From Hydrogenophaga pseudoflava (GTDB lineage: Bacteria > Pseudomonadota > Gammaproteobacteria > Burkholderiales > Burkholderiaceae_C), in NCBI RefSeq assembly GCF_031020795.1, contig NZ_JAVHJP010000001.1, forward strand, positions 372,001-436,000: a DNA stretch of 64,000 bases, given 5' to 3'. The notes under the pieces are model-generated. The model was not told the origin of the DNA and did no database searches. It saw only the letters and a list, made by a program, of their open reading frames with translations. Below are positions 33,455 to 41,991 of this stretch, one piece after another (position 1 is the first letter of the stretch; each line of letters opens with the position of its first letter). The position numbers and the translations under genes were made by a program.

Positions 33455-36400
33455 TCAGTGCATCGGCAGGGTCCACCAGAAGGTGGCCCCATGGCCCGGC
33501 TGGGCCTCGGCCCAGATGCGGCCGCCGTGGCGCTCCAGGGTGCGCGCCACGATGGCCAGCCCCACGCCGGTGCCGCCCGGCGCATGGGCCCCGGCGTGCA
33601 GGCGCTGGAACAGCCCGAACAGCTTCTGGGCGTGCGCCATGTCGAAGCCCATGCCGTTGTCGCGGAGGTAGAACGCCCGGCGCGCCGGTTCGAACCCCAG
33701 TTCGATCACCGGCGCTTCCAGGTGGCGCGAGTACTTCAGCGCGTTGTCCATCAGGTTGGACAGCAGCTGGCGCAGCAGCTTGGCATCGCCCATCACCCGG
33801 GGCAAGGGTTGCAGCACGACCCTGGCGTGGGGCACGCCCGGTGCCAGCGCCTCGGTCACCGAACGGGCCAGCGCGTTCATGTCGACCGACACCGGCTCGA
33901 TTTCGACCCGCACCACGCGCAGCAGCTCCAGCATGTCCGTGATCATCTGGCCCATGTTGCGCGAGGCGCTGACGATGCGCTCGAACATCAGCCGCCCTTC
34001 CGGGCTCAGGCGCTCGCCGTCGGTCTCGCCCACCAGGGATGCGAAGCCGTTGACCGAGCGCAGCGGCGCCCGCAGGTCGTGGGCGATCGAATATGAGATG
34101 ACTTCCATGTCGCGCATCGAGCGTTCCAGCGCGGCGGTGCGCTCGGCCACACGCCGCTCCAGGCTGGCGTTGAGCGCCCGCACCTCCTCCTGCGCCGTGA
34201 CCCGTTCGTGGATGTCCAGCAGCGTGCCCGACATGTACAGCGGCCGGCCGTCCGGGTCGCGCCGGTGCACCCGACCGCGGTCGTTGAACCAGAGCCAGGC
34301 GCCCTTCTTGTGCCGCATGCGCAGGTCGCAGTCGTAGACCGGCGTCGCGCCGCGCAGGTGGGCCTGCAGCAGCGCCTGGGCTCGTTCGAGGTCGTCGGGA
34401 TGCACCAGCGCCTGCCAGGTCTCGCGCGTGGGCGGCTGCAACTCGTGCAGGCCAAAGCCCAGCAGGCCGGCCCAGCGGTCGCTGTAGAGCGTGAGGCCGG
34501 TGGCGATGTCGAGCTCCCAGATGCCCGGACCGGTCGCCTCCAGCACCCATGCCAGGCGCTGGCGTTCGTCCCTCAGCGCCTCTTCGGCCTCGACAAAGGA
34601 CGTGACGTCCGAATAGGTGCGCACCATGCCACCTTCGGGCAGCGAACGGTTGTGGATTTCCAGGGCCCGGCCATCGGGAGTGCGGCGCATGTAGCGGTCG
34701 GGCACCGGCCCGGCATCGGCCTGCACATAGCGGCGCGCCCCCGGCTCGACCAGTCCATAGTCGGGACCGAAATCCCCGCGCGCCGCCTGGAAGGCCACCA
34801 CCTCGTCCTGCGTCGGCTGACGGGCCATCAGCTCATCGGGCAGGTCCAGCATCTCCAGCAAGCGCCGGTTGTAGACCAGCACCCGCCCCTGTGCATCCAT
34901 CTTGGACAGGCCCTGGCTCATGGTGTCGAGCGTGACCTGCAGCGCCGAGGTCTTGTCGGCCAGCAAGGCGGTGGTGGCCTGCAGCTGCAGGCGCGAGCGC
35001 TGGCGCTCCTCGTGCCCGCGCCGGGCCAGCACCAGCTGCCGCACCGTGCCCAGCAGCGGCTGCAGGAACTCCACATCGTCCTCGCGGTAGCCATCGGTGG
35101 CATTGGCCAGCCCGACCATGGCGATCAGCCGGCCGCCGACTTCCAGCGGAATGCCCAGGAACGAACGCATGGGCGGGTGGCCGTGCGGCAGCCCTCCGCG
35201 GCGCACATCCGTTTCCGGGTGGTTGCTGAGCACGGTTTCGCCGGTCCGCAACGCATGCCCGAACAGGGTGTTCAGATTGCGGAACTCCATGCCCGAATCC
35301 ATCTGCTCGGCGACCATGCGCCGCGAGGCCTCGTCCCAGGAGATGTCGGTGATGGCATGGGTCTTGAGATAGGGCTGCCCCTGCGGGTCGTACAGCACCT
35401 CGCCCACGAAGCCGTAGGCGCTGTCCGTCACCGACAGAAAGGCCTTGAGCAGCCCGTCGAAGGCCCGCCGTTTGTCGTCGGCCTCGATGTAGGCGGCTTG
35501 CGCCTGCCGCACGGCGTCCAGCATCCGGTGCTGCCGGTCGAGCGCCTGGGCGGCCTGGCGGGCGTCGGTCACGTCGTGGACATAGCCGTGCCAGAGCACC
35601 GAGCCGTCCGGTTGCGCCTGCGGCAGGCCCTCGGCACTGCACCAGCGCGTGCCCTTGTCCGGGTGGTTGACCCGGAACGCCGTGCGCCAGGGTATCAACC
35701 GCGTGGTGGAGTCCCATATGGAATGCGCCATGCCCTGCTGGTCGTCCGGGTGCACGCGGCTGAACAGGACGCGTCCATCCCGGTACAGCTGATCGGGCGT
35801 GAGATCGAGCAGGTCGCGCACCATGTCGCTGACGAACTCGAAGCTGCCCCAGCCCTTCACGGGCATGCGCGACTGGAACACCACGCCCGGCACCCTGGCC
35901 GTGATGTGCTGCAGCAACTGCAGCTGCTGCACATGGGCGTCGATGGCCTCGCGCTGGGCGGTGATGTCCTGAACCACGCCGAAGTCGGTCTGCGGGATGC
36001 CCTTGACCGCGGTCTGGCTGATGCGGGTGCGCATCCAGCGCACCGAGCCATCCGGCCGGGTCCAGCGGAAATCGAGTTCCCGACCGTCGCGCGCCTCCCG
36101 CGCCGCCAGCCAGGCCGGCATGTCGTCGGGATGGATGCCTCCCCGCCCCTGGGCACGCTCCAGCGTCGGCGCCTGCGCCAGGCCAGTGATCTCGAACAGC
36201 CCGGGCGAAAAGTTCACGCTGCCTTCGTGCGGCGCGTTGGTCCAGTGGCCGGCCATCGCCAGTTTCTCGATGGCCGCATGCAGCTCCACCTGGTGCTGCA
36301 GGTCCAGGTTGGCGGCCCGCAGTTCGGCCTGTGTGCGGTCGCGTTCCTGTTCGGACATGACTTCCTGACTGATGTCCAGCAGGTACACCAGCAGCAGCGG

Positions 36401-36748
36401 CTCGGTGCCGTCAAGCAACGAAGTGTGCAGGCGCAGGTGGCGCGCACGGCCATCCATCATCACCATGCAGCGGGGCCGGTCCTCCTCCGTGAGCGAGCGG
36501 AGGTAGGCCTGCCGCTGGGTGACGTCGGGCCACAAGCCCAGTTCGAGGGTGGTGCGTCCGATGGCCTGGTCGCGCGCGATTCCCGAAAGCGTCTCCCACG
36601 CCTGATTGACCGCCACCAGGCGGCCATCGGACCGCCGTGACAGGGAGGCTGCGAATGGGGCGTCCTCGAACATCTGTTCGAAGGGCAGGGGCATGGCCGC
36701 GGCGGACAAACCGGTTCCGGACAAGGAAGCGCTGAGGGACGGCGGCAT
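33455..36748 (-). CDS. soluble multi-PAS/GAF sensor histidine kinase
   Basis: A 1097-residue orphan sensor kinase. Several PAS domains (about 15-130, 165-280, 290-410) precede a GAF domain (about 420-585). A PAS-7-type domain (about 600-720) and another PAS (about 725-850) follow. The HisKA dimerisation domain has H890 in SYSIAHDLRAPLRSV, and a HATPase with NLMDNALKYS and DNGMGFD completes it. I see no transmembrane helix, so the signal is probably cytoplasmic, such as redox, light or a small molecule. No response regulator is adjacent. I chose the ATG at 36748. It is the last clearly chromosomal gene before the mobile element. Confidence 0.88.
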   Translation of the reverse strand: MPPSLSASLSGTGLSAAAMPLPFEQMFEDAPFAASLSRRSDGRLVAVNQAWETLSGIARDQAIGRTTLELGLWPDVTQRQAYLRSLTEEDRPRCMVMMDGRARHLRLHTSLLDGTEPLLLVYLLDISQEVMSEQERDRTQAELRAANLDLQHQVELHAAIEKLAMAGHWTNAPHEGSVNFSPGLFEITGLAQAPTLERAQGRGGIHPDDMPAWLAAREARDGRELDFRWTRPDGSVRWMRTRISQTAVKGIPQTDFGVVQDITAQREAIDAHVQQLQLLQHITARVPGVVFQSRMPVKGWGSFEFVSDMVRDLLDLTPDQLYRDGRVLFSRVHPDDQQGMAHSIWDSTTRLIPWRTAFRVNHPDKGTRWCSAEGLPQAQPDGSVLWHGYVHDVTDARQAAQALDRQHRMLDAVRQAQAAYIEADDKRRAFDGLLKAFLSVTDSAYGFVGEVLYDPQGQPYLKTHAITDISWDEASRRMVAEQMDSGMEFRNLNTLFGHALRTGETVLSNHPETDVRRGGLPHGHPPMRSFLGIPLEVGGRLIAMVGLANATDGYREDDVEFLQPLLGTVRQLVLARRGHEERQRSRLQLQATTALLADKTSALQVTLDTMSQGLSKMDAQGRVLVYNRRLLEMLDLPDELMARQPTQDEVVAFQAARGDFGPDYGLVEPGARRYVQADAGPVPDRYMRRTPDGRALEIHNRSLPEGGMVRTYSDVTSFVEAEEALRDERQRLAWVLEATGPGIWELDIATGLTLYSDRWAGLLGFGLHELQPPTRETWQALVHPDDLERAQALLQAHLRGATPVYDCDLRMRHKKGAWLWFNDRGRVHRRDPDGRPLYMSGTLLDIHERVTAQEEVRALNASLERRVAERTAALERSMRDMEVISYSIAHDLRAPLRSVNGFASLVGETDGERLSPEGRLMFERIVSASRNMGQMITDMLELLRVVRVEIEPVSVDMNALARSVTEALAPGVPHARVVLQPLPRVMGDAKLLRQLLSNLMDNALKYSRHLEAPVIELGFEPARRAFYLRDNGMGFDMAHAQKLFGLFQRLHAGAHAPGGTGVGLAIVARTLERHGGRIWAEAQPGHGATFWWTLPMH

Positions 36749-37233
36749 GTTCAAAAAAAACAGGGCTCGGCAGACGAAAGGTGGCCCATTGTGGGTCACA
36801 GGGTCGCACTGCGGGAAGACCCTGAACTGCTAAAGTAGGTCGCTTTTGTGCACTGTTTCCCGGACTTGCCTTGACCGCCCCGCTGGACCGCCACACCCCC
36901 ATTGTGTAGGCAGGCAAATACGCCCCTGTGCGGATTTGCCAATTTTTCCTTTATTGACGGCCACTTAGAGCAGGTACGCCGGACTTCGCCAGAGTGCACC
37001 ATGGGCGTGAATTGGCATAGTTTGGCGATGGAATTACCCCAAAATTACACCAAGCAAACAGCCCGGAAACTGGCGCATAGCCCAGCGTGTGATGGCGTAC
37101 TTTGACGGCACACTCCCCCGCCTGCTCCAGCACGCTCCGACAGCAAGCGCCTCTACGCTCCAGCACGCCGGGACAGGTTTCGGCGGCCGTCACAGCATGG
37201 CATCGTCGCCCCATCGAGTAGCGGAACCTCCAA
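36749..37233. other. intergenic region at the probable element/chromosome junction
   Basis: These 485 bp are more A+T-rich than the flanking chromosome and hold only short overlapping open frames without family resemblance. I find no tRNA gene. The octamer TTTTTCCT (36943-36950) differs by one base from the TTTTTYAT target that I recall for Tn4371-type elements. This is weak evidence for an att site. Promoters for the histidine kinase (minus) and the 37234 gene (plus) should also lie here. Confidence 0.4.
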
Positions 37234-37998
37234 GTGCCACTCCCACCCTCAGCCTTCTACCAGACACACCTGTCGGGCCTCCACCAACAACTGCTGGCTA
37301 GCCCGATCGTCCGCTCCTACCTGACCGGCACGGGCATCCGCCTCGATGGCATCGAGTTGAACCCCGACGATCTCTACGAACTGCCCATCGGCATCTTCTC
37401 CGTGGTGGAGTTCGCTCACCTGCTCTCTGTGTTCGATGGCAGCCGCGTCCACCAGCAGGCCGAACACTCATTCGGCCTGGATGAAGCACCACCAGGCCTG
37501 TACTTCACCATCGCCAACTCCCAACTGATTCAGCACCCAGGCAAAAACCGGCTCGGCCTGTACGCGGCCCCAAACGGGGGAACCGACCTGTTCATCGACG
37601 GCCTGCACGTCGATCGGTATTTCCTAAACGAACACCACACCCCACCGACATTGGGCACGGTGGCGTTCGCGCTCTGCGCGATCACGGCACACTTGGCTGG
37701 TCTGTCCCATGTGTCCCTGGTGGCTGCGGGCGGACATGGGTTCGACCGGCGCCACATCGGTTACAAGGTCTGGCCCAAGCTGGGGTTCAATGCACCACTG
37801 TGGCCGGAAGAAGTGGCCCAGGCTCCGCACTTGGCCCACTGCCAGAGCGTGCAGGACGTGCTGGCCACGGACGCCGCCTGGTGGGCCGATCACGGCAGCC
37901 AGCGGCTCATGACCTTCGATCTGACCGCATCAAGCACAGCTTGGCAAAAACTGCTACCCTATGCAGGTAGAAAGCTCTCTGATGGGAGACTTCCATGA
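37234..37998 (+). CDS. hypothetical protein, possible GNAT-like fold, coupled to a small basic protein
   Basis: A 254-residue protein I do not recognise. Residues about 135-190 (GTVAFALCAITAHLAGLSHVS, then GYKVWPKLGF) resemble the later strands of GNAT acyltransferases, where GYxxWPxLGF often occurs. The resemblance is slight and no acyl-CoA P-loop is obvious. The start is a GTG at 37234 with a weak ribosome-binding site; no early ATG exists. The last four bases (ATGA) overlap the next gene, so the two are translationally coupled. Its place at the element end suggests accessory function. Confidence 0.6.
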   Translation: MPLPPSAFYQTHLSGLHQQLLASPIVRSYLTGTGIRLDGIELNPDDLYELPIGIFSVVEFAHLLSVFDGSRVHQQAEHSFGLDEAPPGLYFTIANSQLIQHPGKNRLGLYAAPNGGTDLFIDGLHVDRYFLNEHHTPPTLGTVAFALCAITAHLAGLSHVSLVAAGGHGFDRRHIGYKVWPKLGFNAPLWPEEVAQAPHLAHCQSVQDVLATDAAWWADHGSQRLMTFDLTASSTAWQKLLPYAGRKLSDGRLP

Positions 37999-38192
37999 GC
38001 TACAACCGCGCAGTCCGCAAGCCTACCGAAACCCCGCAGAAAACCGCTGCGGCAGGCGGTCGCGTCTTCAAGTTCCCGTTCAAAGGCATCCCGCCCGTCA
38101 CTGCGGAAATGTGGGCCAAGATGGAAGCCGCCGCGCGGATACCGCGCAAGGATCGGGACTATCCGGTCATGATCGAAGCGCCGGACGCCTGA
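37995..38192 (+). CDS. small basic hypothetical protein
   Basis: A 65-residue protein with a lysine/arginine-rich N-terminal half and an acidic end (VMIEAPDA). Its family is unknown to me. It overlaps the upstream 254-residue gene by 4 bp and is followed after 18 bp by a strong terminator, so the two form a short operon. Its last ten codons lie in the 79-bp direct repeat, and a second copy of those codons (ending PVMIEAPEV) lies at 41992. This shows that the gene belongs to the element's right-end segment that was duplicated. Confidence 0.6.
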   Translation: MSYNRAVRKPTETPQKTAAAGGRVFKFPFKGIPPVTAEMWAKMEAAARIPRKDRDYPVMIEAPDA

Positions 38193-38240
38193 CCCGGCCC
38201 GAATGAACAGAACCCGCCAGCGATGGCGGGTTTTGCGTTT
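38162..38240. repeat. direct repeat, copy 1 (outer flank of the defence-like island)
   Basis: This 79-bp segment aligns without gaps to 41992-42070 with 8 mismatches (71/79, 90%). The first 24 bases are identical. It spans the final codons of the small basic gene, its stop and a terminator hairpin. Beyond 38240 weaker similarity continues into a decayed DUF2274 3' end. The pair brackets the vsr-DUF262-HEPN-methylase island. Confidence 0.9.
38211..38234 (+). terminator. terminator of the 37234-38192 operon
   Basis: AACCCGCC (38211-38218) pairs with GGCGGGTT (38225-38232), followed by TTTT. It lies in repeat copy 1, and a sister hairpin lies at 42041. Confidence 0.85.
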
Positions 38241-38334
38241 CAGGGGTCAGTTCGAACCCGGCGAGGCCACCGGCGACCGTGAGCGCGGCGACCTGGCACG
38301 TTCATCCCCGACCGGCCATAAAGGCTTCGAGCAT
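38241..38334 (-). pseudogene. decayed 3' remnant of a DUF2274 gene
   Basis: Reading the minus strand from 38334, the codons give MLEAFMAGRG and then a stop (38302-38304). The intact DUF2274 protein at 42070 has MLEAFMAGDRGF at the corresponding place. The following 47 bases still align without gaps to the intact gene's GC-rich end at roughly 70% identity. The 5' part is missing where the island begins. The remnant and repeat copy 1 have the same order and orientation as the intact gene and repeat copy 2, so a whole right-end segment is duplicated. Confidence 0.65.
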
Positions 38335-38416
38335 AACCACCTCGCCATGCGTTTACGTGTACAGCGCCATGCCAGTCGGATGTGATAAGCCGCGCTTGTG
38401 GCCGTATAGTGCTCCT

Positions 38417-38863
38417 ATGGTTGACACCTTGACACAAGAAGCCCGTAGTACGCTGATGTCGCGCGTTCGTCAAAAGGACACCTCTCCCGAGGTGAGGTTA
38501 CGCAAACAACTGCACGCGAAAGGGCTGCGCTACCTCCTTCACCCTGCGTCTTTGCCTGGCCGTCCCGACTTAGCCTTTCCTAGATACCGAATCGCTGTCT
38601 TTGTTCATGGCTGCTTCTGGCATGGGCACAACTGTCGGGCTGGCCGACTGCCGTCCTCCAATCAGGCGTACTGGTCGGAAAAAATCGCCGCCAATCAGGT
38701 ACGAGACGCCCGCAAGATCGCCGAACTCCGCGGATTGGGTTGGCGAGTCGCCGTTGTTTGGGAATGCGAAACAAAAGGCTCCAATCTCGTTCGGACAATC
38801 TCGACCATGGTTGAAATCATCCGAGACGGTGCTTCCCCCGAGATTTCACACCCAAGTGTCTGA
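38417..38863 (+). CDS. vsr: very short patch repair endonuclease (Vsr)
   Basis: A 148-residue Vsr nuclease that nicks next to T:G mismatches produced by deamination of 5-methylcytosine. The catalytic and metal residues D51 (PGRPDLAF), H64 and H69 (VHGCFWHGHN) stand at the same numbers as in the Escherichia coli protein. It accompanies the cytosine methyltransferase gene at 40755. A TATAGT hexamer (38405-38410) lies only 7 bp before the ATG, so the leader is very short if that is the promoter. DUF262 starts 12 bp after the stop. Confidence 0.93.
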   Translation: MVDTLTQEARSTLMSRVRQKDTSPEVRLRKQLHAKGLRYLLHPASLPGRPDLAFPRYRIAVFVHGCFWHGHNCRAGRLPSSNQAYWSEKIAANQVRDARKIAELRGLGWRVAVVWECETKGSNLVRTISTMVEIIRDGASPEISHPSV

Positions 38864-38875
38864 ACAGGAATCCTC

Positions 38876-40054
38876 ATGGAACAAGATACCCTGGCCTTGC
38901 CGAATGCCGACCAAGCGGCATTAGTCGAAACACAGATCGCAGAACTGCAAAAAATCACGGATTACGAAATTCGCGAATGGCCGATTGAAGTTCTGGTGGA
39001 GAAATTCACCAGCGGCCGAGAAACCGACACGTCCGAAATTTTCATCCCGGATTATCAGCGCGAGATGGTCTGGAGTGCAAAACAACAATCGCGCTTCATC
39101 GAATCCATCCTTATTCGGCTTCCTGTTCCCTTCATTTTCGCCGCTGATGTCGGATCGGGCGACCGCGCGGGAACATTGGAAATCATCGACGGTTCACAGC
39201 GACTGCGTACGCTAGACAACTTCCTCTCCGACCGGCTGCACCTGCAAGACTTGGTACGGTTGACGGCAGCCAACGGCATGCGCTTCTCGGATTTCGGGAA
39301 GCCTCGTCAGCTGCGCTTCAAGCGATCCACGATCCGGGTCATCGAACTCACTGAGCAAGCTGACGAACAGGCACGCCGAGAAATGTTCGACCGCCTCAAC
39401 TCCGGCGGCAGCAAACTCACCAGCATGGAAATTCGGCGCGGCGTGGAAGACGGCCCTTTCATGAAAATGATTACCGAATGGGCGGGTAAAGATATTTTCA
39501 AAGAAATGGTGCCTCTGAGCGATCGCAATGCCAAGCGCAAGGAATACGAGGAACTCGCACTGCGTTACTTCGCCTATGCCAACAACTACAAAGCCTTCCA
39601 GAAAAGCGTAGACCAGTTCCTGACCGACTATTTGAAGGATCGGAACAAAAATGCTACGCCTGCGGAGCTTGAAACGATGTCGGGAGAGTTCGAGCGTGCG
39701 CTGCAATTCGTGCAGCAACATTTCCCCAACGGCTTCAAGCGGAAGGACCACAACACCGTACCTCGCATCCGCTTCGAGGCCATAGCCGTGGGCGCCACTT
39801 TGGCGCTCCGGGAACAACCCGGTCTACAGCCGGCAAACATCGCGGCTTGGCTGGATAGTCCACAGTTCATCAAGCACACCCGTTCCGACGCAAGCAACTC
39901 GCGGCCCAAGCTGATCAATCGAATCCACTACGTACGCGACCATCTACTGGACAAGGAAGTCGAGGAAGACCCGGACACGGCTCTGGTCGAGGGCAGCGCC
40001 AACGACGATGCACCTCCTGACAACGAACCCGACCAGTCGGAACTGTTCGTATGA
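38876..40054 (+). CDS. DUF262 (ParB/Srx-fold) domain protein
   Basis: A 392-residue protein with the two DUF262 signatures: PDYQREMVW (58-66) and IIDGSQRLRTL (103-113). This ParB/sulfiredoxin-like fold can hydrolyse NTPs and is found in the GmrS part of GmrSD modification-dependent nucleases and in many defence clusters. There is no C-terminal HNH (DUF1524) domain, so it is not a complete GmrSD. The C-terminus is acidic. It starts 12 bp after vsr and overlaps the HEPN gene by 4 bp. Its A+T-richer codon use differs from the trb genes. I infer a sensor or effector role within the island. Confidence 0.85.
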   Translation: MEQDTLALPNADQAALVETQIAELQKITDYEIREWPIEVLVEKFTSGRETDTSEIFIPDYQREMVWSAKQQSRFIESILIRLPVPFIFAADVGSGDRAGTLEIIDGSQRLRTLDNFLSDRLHLQDLVRLTAANGMRFSDFGKPRQLRFKRSTIRVIELTEQADEQARREMFDRLNSGGSKLTSMEIRRGVEDGPFMKMITEWAGKDIFKEMVPLSDRNAKRKEYEELALRYFAYANNYKAFQKSVDQFLTDYLKDRNKNATPAELETMSGEFERALQFVQQHFPNGFKRKDHNTVPRIRFEAIAVGATLALREQPGLQPANIAAWLDSPQFIKHTRSDASNSRPKLINRIHYVRDHLLDKEVEEDPDTALVEGSANDDAPPDNEPDQSELFV

Positions 40055-40794
40055 CGCATATGCTGCCGTTAACCAAAGAGCTATTACGCTCTCGCGCTCA
40101 TGAATTGCTGGTGTATCTGCAATTTTTGCGGATCGCGTTGGAAAAAGACGCGCATGTCAGCGCGCTGGGAGATCGGGTGCAACTACCTCTGGACAAGGCG
40201 CTCACCCATATGATGAAGGCCAACGTGTGCCTGTTGCTCTACAGCGCGATGGAGGCGTGCATGGTGCAATTATTGGACGAGATGCACGACATCATCGGCC
40301 AGAACTGCCAAGGTGCAGATCAACTTAACAATCAGCTCGTGCTGATGGTCGCACGCCACTTCAAGGCTAGCAAGACCAATCTGACTACAGAAAATACCAG
40401 TTCACCCCTTCATGAAAACCTCTTCAAGACATGGTTGGTCGATTGGCAAGATCGCAACCAGCGCGAAAAGCGTCAGGCCGGCCTATCTGGCAGCGTAGAC
40501 AGTTTGGCAATTTTCGACAGATTGCGCCGGTTCGGCGTATTTCCAGCCGATCTCAAGAAGCCTCCCGCACATCTGACCCATGGGGCCTTGCAAAGCACCA
40601 AAGGGCGTCGAAACCAATTAGCGCACGGGGAACGCAGTTTCGCGGATCTGGGGCAAGATTTGGCATTCGAAGAACTATGCCGAGACGCGCTCGCTGTGTT
40701 CCGCACGCTGCGGCGCGTGGCTCAGGAAGTGAACGTTTTTCTGCAACAGCGCCGCTACTTAGCGGCACCGGCCTTAGCGTTAATCGAGGCGTAA
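40051..40794 (+). CDS. HEPN-domain protein, MAE_28990/MAE_18760-like
   Basis: A 247-residue mostly helical protein. The motif RNQLAHG (R187 to H192, Rx4H) is the catalytic signature of HEPN ribonucleases. The pattern SAMEACMVQLLDEMH (about 65-79) also fits the MAE_28990 group, which is known near DUF262 and restriction-modification genes. Many HEPN proteins cut RNA when an immune system is triggered. It is translationally coupled to DUF262 (ATGA overlap), and its last 40 bases overlap the convergent methylase gene. I infer an RNase effector paired with DUF262. Confidence 0.78.
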   Translation: MTHMLPLTKELLRSRAHELLVYLQFLRIALEKDAHVSALGDRVQLPLDKALTHMMKANVCLLLYSAMEACMVQLLDEMHDIIGQNCQGADQLNNQLVLMVARHFKASKTNLTTENTSSPLHENLFKTWLVDWQDRNQREKRQAGLSGSVDSLAIFDRLRRFGVFPADLKKPPAHLTHGALQSTKGRRNQLAHGERSFADLGQDLAFEELCRDALAVFRTLRRVAQEVNVFLQQRRYLAAPALALIEA

Positions 40795-41846
40795 AGCGAG
40801 CGCGCTACCGCCTCGCCCAATTTGGGCGGTACAGCGTTACCGATCAGCCGCGCCAAGGTTTTTATCACGACAGGCTTACCGTCTTCGACAAAACGGTAAT
40901 CGCTAGGAAAAGACTGAAAGATAGCCGCCTCGCGCAAGGATATGCCACGATGCTGAAGCGGGTGGCCGAAGCGGCCGTTACCGTACCCGTTGCACAGTGT
41001 CGTCATGGTAGGAGCCGGCTTGTCCCACTCCATGCGCCCGTACACGCCGGCAGAGTGCTTACCACTATCACGCCGATGACATTCGGCCACCAGTTCACCT
41101 GGCCAGTCACGCCAAGTGCCGCCTGGACGCGAGGCACGAATACGCTTGCGATTGAGCGGTGACAGGGACGAGGCCACGTGCAGCGGGTCTTCCGCGCATT
41201 GTTGACCATCGACGAGGGTGGGCAAATGGCCCACTGCCTCACGGACAGTCACCCACTGGGTAGCCCCTTTGTGCGTGGGCTCCGGCAAAGTCACCGGCCC
41301 ACTCCTGGAGGCGACCAACACCAACCGCTTACGCTGCTGAGGGGCCCCGTAGTCGGCGGCGTTCACTACTCCGTAAGCTACTTGATACTGCCCCTTCTTC
41401 AGTGCACGCAAAAATGCCTTGAATGGCGCTGTCCCCAGCAAGCGCGGCACGTTTTCCATAGTGACCAAGTCGGGCGAACACTCTTCCACCAGTCGAGCGA
41501 ACTCCTTCAGCAAGCGCCACTTAACCTTGTCCACCGTGGCAGTGTTCGCATAGCTCGAAAAGGGCTGGCAAGGCGCACATCCGGCAAGCAATCGCACCGC
41601 GTTCGGCGACCATAGCTCGGCTAACTGCTGCCCCGTAACGTTCGCCACGTCGCCCTGCACGAACTGAGCGTCCGGGTGATTAGCTGTATAGGGATACTCG
41701 CAGGCCGGGTCCAGATCGAACCCCGCCACGACCTTCACCCCCTGACGTGCCAAGCCGTGCGAGAGGCCACCGGCCCCGCAGAACAAATCGATCGCTTCAA
41801 CTTGACGCGCTGAAGGCACATGGTGAACAACAGTCCGAGTAGACAT
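40755..41846 (-). CDS. DNA (cytosine-5-)-methyltransferase
   Basis: A 363-residue C5 methylase with motif I DLFCGAGGLS (20-29), motif IV APCQPFS with catalytic C93, ENV (131-133), QQRKRL, and the closing motif IGNAVPPKLGEAVA. The target-recognition region is about 180-290; its sequence specificity cannot be read. It probably protects the host against an effector of the island or sets the site repaired by Vsr. No recognisable type II endonuclease is adjacent. I chose the ATG at 41846, preceded by CAGG. It is convergent with HEPN and overlaps it by 40 bp. Confidence 0.93.
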   Translation of the reverse strand: MSTRTVVHHVPSARQVEAIDLFCGAGGLSHGLARQGVKVVAGFDLDPACEYPYTANHPDAQFVQGDVANVTGQQLAELWSPNAVRLLAGCAPCQPFSSYANTATVDKVKWRLLKEFARLVEECSPDLVTMENVPRLLGTAPFKAFLRALKKGQYQVAYGVVNAADYGAPQQRKRLVLVASRSGPVTLPEPTHKGATQWVTVREAVGHLPTLVDGQQCAEDPLHVASSLSPLNRKRIRASRPGGTWRDWPGELVAECHRRDSGKHSAGVYGRMEWDKPAPTMTTLCNGYGNGRFGHPLQHRGISLREAAIFQSFPSDYRFVEDGKPVVIKTLARLIGNAVPPKLGEAVARSLYASINAKAGAAK

Positions 41847-41991
41847 CCTGAAACTTACTATGAAATCGTGCCCCACTACGCCGTCAGCGCAACTACCCTA
41901 GTTTCGCATCTTGCCACAAGTCGGGCCGTTAAAGACAGGCCCTCGGCCTTGCAAACCGTACCTGCGCCCCAAATGCCTTCTGCGGCAAAAG

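Noticed and set aside
36902..37301. short frames (67 and 70 codons) at the element junction
   Set aside because: No ribosome-binding sites, no homology that I recognise, and they overlap each other and the 37234 gene.
38417..41846. classical type II restriction-modification system
   Set aside because: A methylase and Vsr are present but no gene in the island resembles a type II endonuclease; DUF262 and HEPN are not standard restriction enzymes.
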